Source of the DNA: Neomoorella carbonis
GTDB taxonomy: Bacteria; Bacillota; DSM-521; Neomoorellales; Neomoorellaceae
Direction of reading: 5' to 3'
Length of the DNA stretch: 64,000 bases
Assembly (NCBI RefSeq): GCF_045278715.1
Contig: NZ_CP136420.1
Coordinates: 2,046,001-2,110,000 of the forward strand
The position numbers were made by a program, and so were the translations under genes. Each line of letters starts with the position of its first letter. The stretch's first letter is position 1. Below the pieces are notes generated by a model, which was not told where the DNA came from, made no database searches, and was given only the letters and a program-made list of their open reading frames with translations. Below, piece by piece: positions 60,953-64,000 of this stretch.

Positions 60953-60992
60953 TGCCTTGCCGGGTCAAATAAATGTAAAACCTGGCAAGGCA
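60953..60992. terminator. Hairpin between sulfur-carrier and amidohydrolase genes
   Basis: TGCCTTGCCGGGT pairs with ACCTGGCAAGGCA across a 14-base loop; the plus side is followed by TTTACATTTTT, the minus by AAATC. It likely ends the sulfur operon transcript. Confidence 0.55.
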
Positions 60993-61005
60993 TTTACATT
61001 TTTCA

Positions 61006-61206
61006 TTATACTCCCCCGCCCATATTTAAGACAAGTTCTACTTTATCACCTTCTTGCAGGGGATTGCTATACTCCTCTTTTAGTAACAAACGCCCGTTTA
61101 CCTCAACCGCCACGGCAACGGGGTCAAAATTAAGCTGTTCTACTAAGTCCCTTACGTTAATACCTTCCTGGACTTCTTTTTCCTGCCGGTTTAAAATAAT
61201 CTTCAT
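61006..61206 (-). CDS. ThiS/MoaD-like sulfur carrier with C-terminal GGGV
   Basis: A 66-residue beta-grasp protein (KIILNRQEKEVQEG start, VAVEVNGRLL core). Sulfur carriers end in GG so that an E1-like enzyme can adenylate the last glycine. This one ends MGGGV, one residue past the glycines, as in HcyS-type carriers that need a protease before use. The partner E1-like protein is at 62329. It overlaps TusA by four bases (ATGA). Confidence 0.85.
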   Translation of the reverse strand: MKIILNRQEKEVQEGINVRDLVEQLNFDPVAVAVEVNGRLLLKEEYSNPLQEGDKVELVLNMGGGV

Positions 61207-61451
61207 TGGTCCTCTCCCCTTTCAACAATTAATGAATAAACATTGGCGGCGATTTTCTTTACCTGGAGAATTTTATGGCCTTCTGCCTTCAGGCTCCGGG
61301 GCACATTACTTAACGGCTCTCCTTCTGTTAATAAAACCTCCAGGATTTCCCCTGGCTGCATCTCCTCCAGGGCCAGCTTGGTTTTAACGAAGGTTATGGG
61401 GCAGCAGTCCCCGGTAATATCCAGTCGTTTAGTCGCTTTAATTTCCGCCAC
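61203..61451 (-). CDS. TusA/SirA-type sulfurtransferase
   Basis: An 82-residue protein with the TusA motif DCCPITFVKTKLALEEMQPGE (cut at DCCPITF; the second cysteine position is the sulfur-carrying one). It passes persulfide sulfur to acceptors. It overlaps the reductase gene by 14 bases. Confidence 0.92.
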   Translation of the reverse strand: MAEIKATKRLDITGDCCPITFVKTKLALEEMQPGEILEVLLTEGEPLSNVPRSLKAEGHKILQVKKIAANVYSLIVERGEDQ

Positions 61452-62322
61452 CGGCAGCGACCTCCTTCCGGCCGGGGTAAGGGATTAATTCCCGGAACAC
61501 TTCAGGGCCCAGGCGCCTTACAACATCACCCAGGCGTTCCTGTCCCTTCCTTTGCTCTTCATAAACCGCCAGGATAGAATTAATCAGGGGGACTATATCA
61601 TCTTCCGGGACCAGGTCAAACATTTTATACCCCAGCTGAGGATTGCGGCCCATTTTTCCACCAACGTAAACTACAAATCCTGTAGCCGCCATTACCCAGG
61701 CATTGTTCGGGCAAGAAGCTATACAGGCACCATCGCCGTTACATCTTTTCTTATCCATGCTCACCCGATCATTAATTATTTTAATGGCACCACCGGGGCA
61801 GATGGACTGGCACAATCCGCAAAGGCTGCAGCGCTCGGCTACCAATTCCGGGTAAACAACACCCCGTAAACCGACATCATTTTCCATGGGTTTGGTACAG
61901 GCGTTATAACACCCGGCTACAGCAATTTTTAGTTTTACTGGGACATCGCGGCCAAAAAAGGCCCGGTCCAGTTTGCCGGCAATAGCCCGGGTATCAACTA
62001 CCCCGTTGGAACAAATTTCCTTGCCCGGGCAAGCGACAATCGATCGTACCCGCGGGCCGCAGGCCCCCGGAAGCAGGTGCAAGGCCTTGATCTCGGCAAT
62101 CAACTCCTGGTACTTTTCCAGCCTGACCCCGGGTATCTCCACCCCCTGGCGGGTGGTCAAATGGACCTCCCCCCGGCCATATTTAGCCGCAATCCTGGCG
62201 ATATTCTCCAGATCCCTTGAGGTTAAATACCCGCCAATGGTTCGCAGGCGCATCAGGAAAAGATCGCGGCCTTGTTGTTTGATAAAGCCACCCTTTTTGA
62301 GTTCATGAAAATCCAGGTTCAT
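61438..62322 (-). CDS. Small siroheme sulfite/nitrite reductase-like protein with ferredoxin domain
   Basis: A 294-residue protein: the siroheme/4Fe-4S motif CPGKEIC...CYNAC (C-x5-C, C-x3-C) at about 110-160, and two further 4Fe-4S clusters (CSLCGLCQSICPGGA, CNGDGACIASCPNNA). It is much smaller than assimilatory reductases and resembles the Dsr-like proteins of anaerobes. It could reduce sulfite or another sulfur oxyanion to sulfide for the carrier proteins encoded on either side. Confidence 0.88.
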   Translation of the reverse strand: MNLDFHELKKGGFIKQQGRDLFLMRLRTIGGYLTSRDLENIARIAAKYGRGEVHLTTRQGVEIPGVRLEKYQELIAEIKALHLLPGACGPRVRSIVACPGKEICSNGVVDTRAIAGKLDRAFFGRDVPVKLKIAVAGCYNACTKPMENDVGLRGVVYPELVAERCSLCGLCQSICPGGAIKIINDRVSMDKKRCNGDGACIASCPNNAWVMAATGFVVYVGGKMGRNPQLGYKMFDLVPEDDIVPLINSILAVYEEQRKGQERLGDVVRRLGPEVFRELIPYPGRKEVAAGGGN

Positions 62323-62328
62323 GGTGTT

Positions 62329-63138
62329 TCACCCTTCGCATTTTGTGGCACAGACAAAGGTATACTCTTCCAGTTCGCGGATGCGCGGGTTGTCACCGCA
62401 GACAGGGCAATTACCATTGCGTTCGGCCTTAACTTCCCGGAAGCGCATCTCCAAGGCATTGTAAATCAGGAGCCGGCCGGTCAGGGTATCCCCAACCCCA
62501 AGTAAAATCTTGATTACCTCCGTGGCCTGAATTGCCCCGATAAGCCCCGGCACTGTACCGATAACCCCTGCTTCCTGGCAGCTAGGTACGGCTCCCGGCG
62601 GGGGCGGGTCGGGAAAAATACAGCGGTAACAGGGCCCCTGTCCGGGTTTGATGGTCATTACGAGGCCGTCCCATTGCAACACCCCGCCCTCGACCAGGGT
62701 CTTGCCGGTCATGACACAGGCATCGTTTAGTAAATAGCGGGTGGGAAAGTTGTCAACGCCGTCGACAATCACGTCATAATCACGGATAATATCTAAAATA
62801 TTATCTTTTCCCAAACGTAAATGGTAAGTATTAATTGTCAGGTTAGGATTTAAGGCCAGCAATGTCTCACGGGCCGATTCTACTTTAGGCCGCCCCAGGC
62901 GTTCAGTACTGTGGAGGATCTGGCGCTGTAAATTCGATATGTCTACTACGTCACTGTCAACTATACCGATTGTACCTACACCGGCAGCCGCCAGGTAGTA
63001 AGCTGCCGGGGAACCCAACCCGCCGGCTCCAACGAGCAATACTTTGCCTCTTTTAAGCCTTTCCTGACCCCGGCCGCCGACGTTGCGCAAAATTATCTGC
63101 CGGCTGTAACGTTCTATTTCTTCGTTGGTTAAGACCAT
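62329..63138 (-). CDS. E1-like adenylyltransferase (MoeB/ThiF/HesA family)
   Basis: A 269-residue protein: nucleotide loop VGAGGLGSPAAYYLAAAGVG, DSDVVDISNLQRQ arginine/glutamine motif, candidate catalytic cysteine in PSCQEAGVIG, and zinc cysteines in CYRC and CPVCG. It should adenylate the C-terminal glycine of the ThiS-like carrier. It is the first gene of the four-gene sulfur unit. Confidence 0.92.
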   Translation of the reverse strand: MVLTNEEIERYSRQIILRNVGGRGQERLKRGKVLLVGAGGLGSPAAYYLAAAGVGTIGIVDSDVVDISNLQRQILHSTERLGRPKVESARETLLALNPNLTINTYHLRLGKDNILDIIRDYDVIVDGVDNFPTRYLLNDACVMTGKTLVEGGVLQWDGLVMTIKPGQGPCYRCIFPDPPPPGAVPSCQEAGVIGTVPGLIGAIQATEVIKILLGVGDTLTGRLLIYNALEMRFREVKAERNGNCPVCGDNPRIRELEEYTFVCATKCEG

Positions 63139-63237
63139 TCTTAGCCCTCCAATTCGGAGTAAATATATCGGTTTTTCTTAGATTATACCAGATACCACCA
63201 GGGTGGTCAAGAGACATTCGCAGCGGCAGAGACGCTT

Positions 63238-63375
63238 CTAAATAACGCGGGTCGCCAACACCAGGACGGCCAGCAGGACTATCCCCAGGCCCAGGCTGTA
63301 GCCGATCAGTTTCTTTTCAGCCGGCAGCAGATCAAACCATTCTTCCTCCTGCGGTAAATGTTCTTTTTTCATCAT
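63238..63375 (-). CDS. 45-residue single-span membrane peptide next to the exporter
   Basis: ATG 63375 with GGAGGAG five bases upstream opens a 45-codon frame: MMKKEHLPQEEEWFDLLPAE, a hydrophobic span LIGYSLGLGIVLLAVLVLA, and TRVI at the end. It follows the exporter gene by 15 bases in the same direction and may be a small subunit of it. No family is recognised. Confidence 0.7.
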   Translation of the reverse strand: MMKKEHLPQEEEWFDLLPAEKKLIGYSLGLGIVLLAVLVLATRVI

Positions 63376-63390
63376 AATTTCTCCTCCTTT

Positions 63391-64000
63391 TCAGCCCACC
63401 GCCGGCGGGGTGATACCGTGGAAGAAGAGCCAGGATATAATCAGGCCGATCCAGATAATAAACCCGAACAGGCAGAGAATATAGACCGCGGCCAGTTTTC
63501 CCATCCCCTCTTCCCACAGCTTCTTGAAGTTGGACATTAACCCGATAGTAAAGAAAGTCAGGGCAAAAAAGATGCCCCGGAAGTTGCCCGCCTGCCCAAT
63601 ACCGGCATTCAGGAGCTTGAGACCTGGTGTACCCTTAAGGGCGACACCAAGGAGGATGACCAGGATAAAGAGGCCGGCGTAACCAAGGACGAACTTCGGG
63701 AACCGCAGCCAGATCTCCCCGATATTTACCTGCTCCCCTTCCCTCCGGTCGATCTTCCAGGACCAGATTATGGCCAGGATGAAGGCCCAAATGGCGATGA
63801 AAATGTCGATAAAGACCTTGACGGTGGTGGTGGCCATGAGCATCCAGCCTTCCTGCCACTTGACCCCGAGGGCGCTTATGGCTTTGCTGCGGATGAGGGC
63901 ATCCACCATGGCCCCGCTGGCCGCCGCCGCGCCGTCGGTCTTCACGGCCAGACCCATCCAGGCCCCGGCGACCATCGGCTCTTTGTAAAGCCAGGCCTGG
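63391..64000 (-). CDS. YeiH-type putative sulfate exporter, N-terminus cut by window edge
   Basis: About 203 residues are visible of a polytopic membrane protein; the frame is open to the window end (AWLYKEPMVAGAWMG upstream of the first internal ATG). GAWMGLAVKTDGAAAASGAMV and NFRGIFFALTFFTIGLMSNFKKL match the YeiH/UPF0324 putative sulfate exporter family. Near the sulfur cluster this may handle sulfur oxyanions, though direction of transport is unproven. Confidence 0.85.
   Translation of the reverse strand, partial: QAWLYKEPMVAGAWMGLAVKTDGAAAASGAMVDALIRSKAISALGVKWQEGWMLMATTTVKVFIDIFIAIWAFILAIIWSWKIDRREGEQVNIGEIWLRFPKFVLGYAGLFILVILLGVALKGTPGLKLLNAGIGQAGNFRGIFFALTFFTIGLMSNFKKLWEEGMGKLAAVYILCLFGFIIWIGLIISWLFFHGITPPAVG

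Overview
The window looks like chromosomal DNA of a thermophilic acetogenic clostridium close to Moorella. This rests on gene content and base composition only: GC-rich DNA, corrinoid/pterin methyltransferases, a glycine cleavage operon with a split P-protein, Fe-S L-serine dehydratase, and a double-cubane-cluster-type protein. There are no rRNA or tRNA genes, no CRISPR array and no insertion sequence. Most genes lie on the minus strand. Two genes are cut by the window edges (positions 1 and 64000).

Layout. 1-6457: a cut sugar-nucleotide pyrophosphorylase, DUF2225, marC, an S-layer/YcdB-type exported protein and a GT4 glycosyltransferase. 6582-11125 (plus): galT-glgA, then asnB. 11283-14096: a CstA/BtsT-type carrier and a LytTR regulator; the carrier's promoter carries a pair of direct repeats 21 bp apart of the LytTR type. 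14341-22382: a complete kdpFABCDE potassium system, including a 28-residue KdpF. 22762-27334: a three-component corrinoid methyltransferase system (two corrinoid proteins, UroD-type methyltransferase, pterin-type methyltransferase, an unrecognised 57-residue protein, GntR regulator). A roughly 50-bp element is shared by its two promoters. 27509-29573: an orphan CBM25 protein, lipoate ligase and a HEPN/MNT toxin-antitoxin pair. 29673-35908: gcvT-H-PA-PB behind a tandem glycine riboswitch, then sdaAB-sdaAA.

36014-51043 is a purine catabolism/uptake region: 2Fe-2S, molybdopterin and FAD subunits of a xanthine dehydrogenase-type enzyme, a second 2Fe-2S and a second FAD subunit, ssnA, a BMP-type nucleoside ABC transporter and ygfK. 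A purine riboswitch (51104-51170) precedes the hydroxylase genes, and a divergent purine-riboswitch-like RNA (44237-44310) precedes the transporter. In both, the terminator 5' arm overlaps aptamer P3, so I infer that ligand turns expression ON.

51804-57171 is a metal-response area. A CadC-like repressor with a perfect operator precedes a P1B-type ATPase. The ATPase's N-terminal metal-binding domain is intact except for one in-frame UGA exactly at the first cysteine of its CxxC motif, followed by a GC-rich hairpin: a probable selenocysteine (UxxC) metal site and the most exciting item here. A double-cubane-type protein, a His-rich membrane peptide, and a thioredoxin-like/MerR pair follow. 57172-60922: a membrane spermidine-synthase-like protein and an M20 amidohydrolase; the former shares an 11-bp-period direct-repeat box with the double-cubane gene. 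61006-64000: a sulfur cluster (ThiS-like carrier with an extra C-terminal residue, TusA, siroheme reductase, E1-like enzyme) and a cut YeiH-type exporter with a 45-residue membrane peptide.
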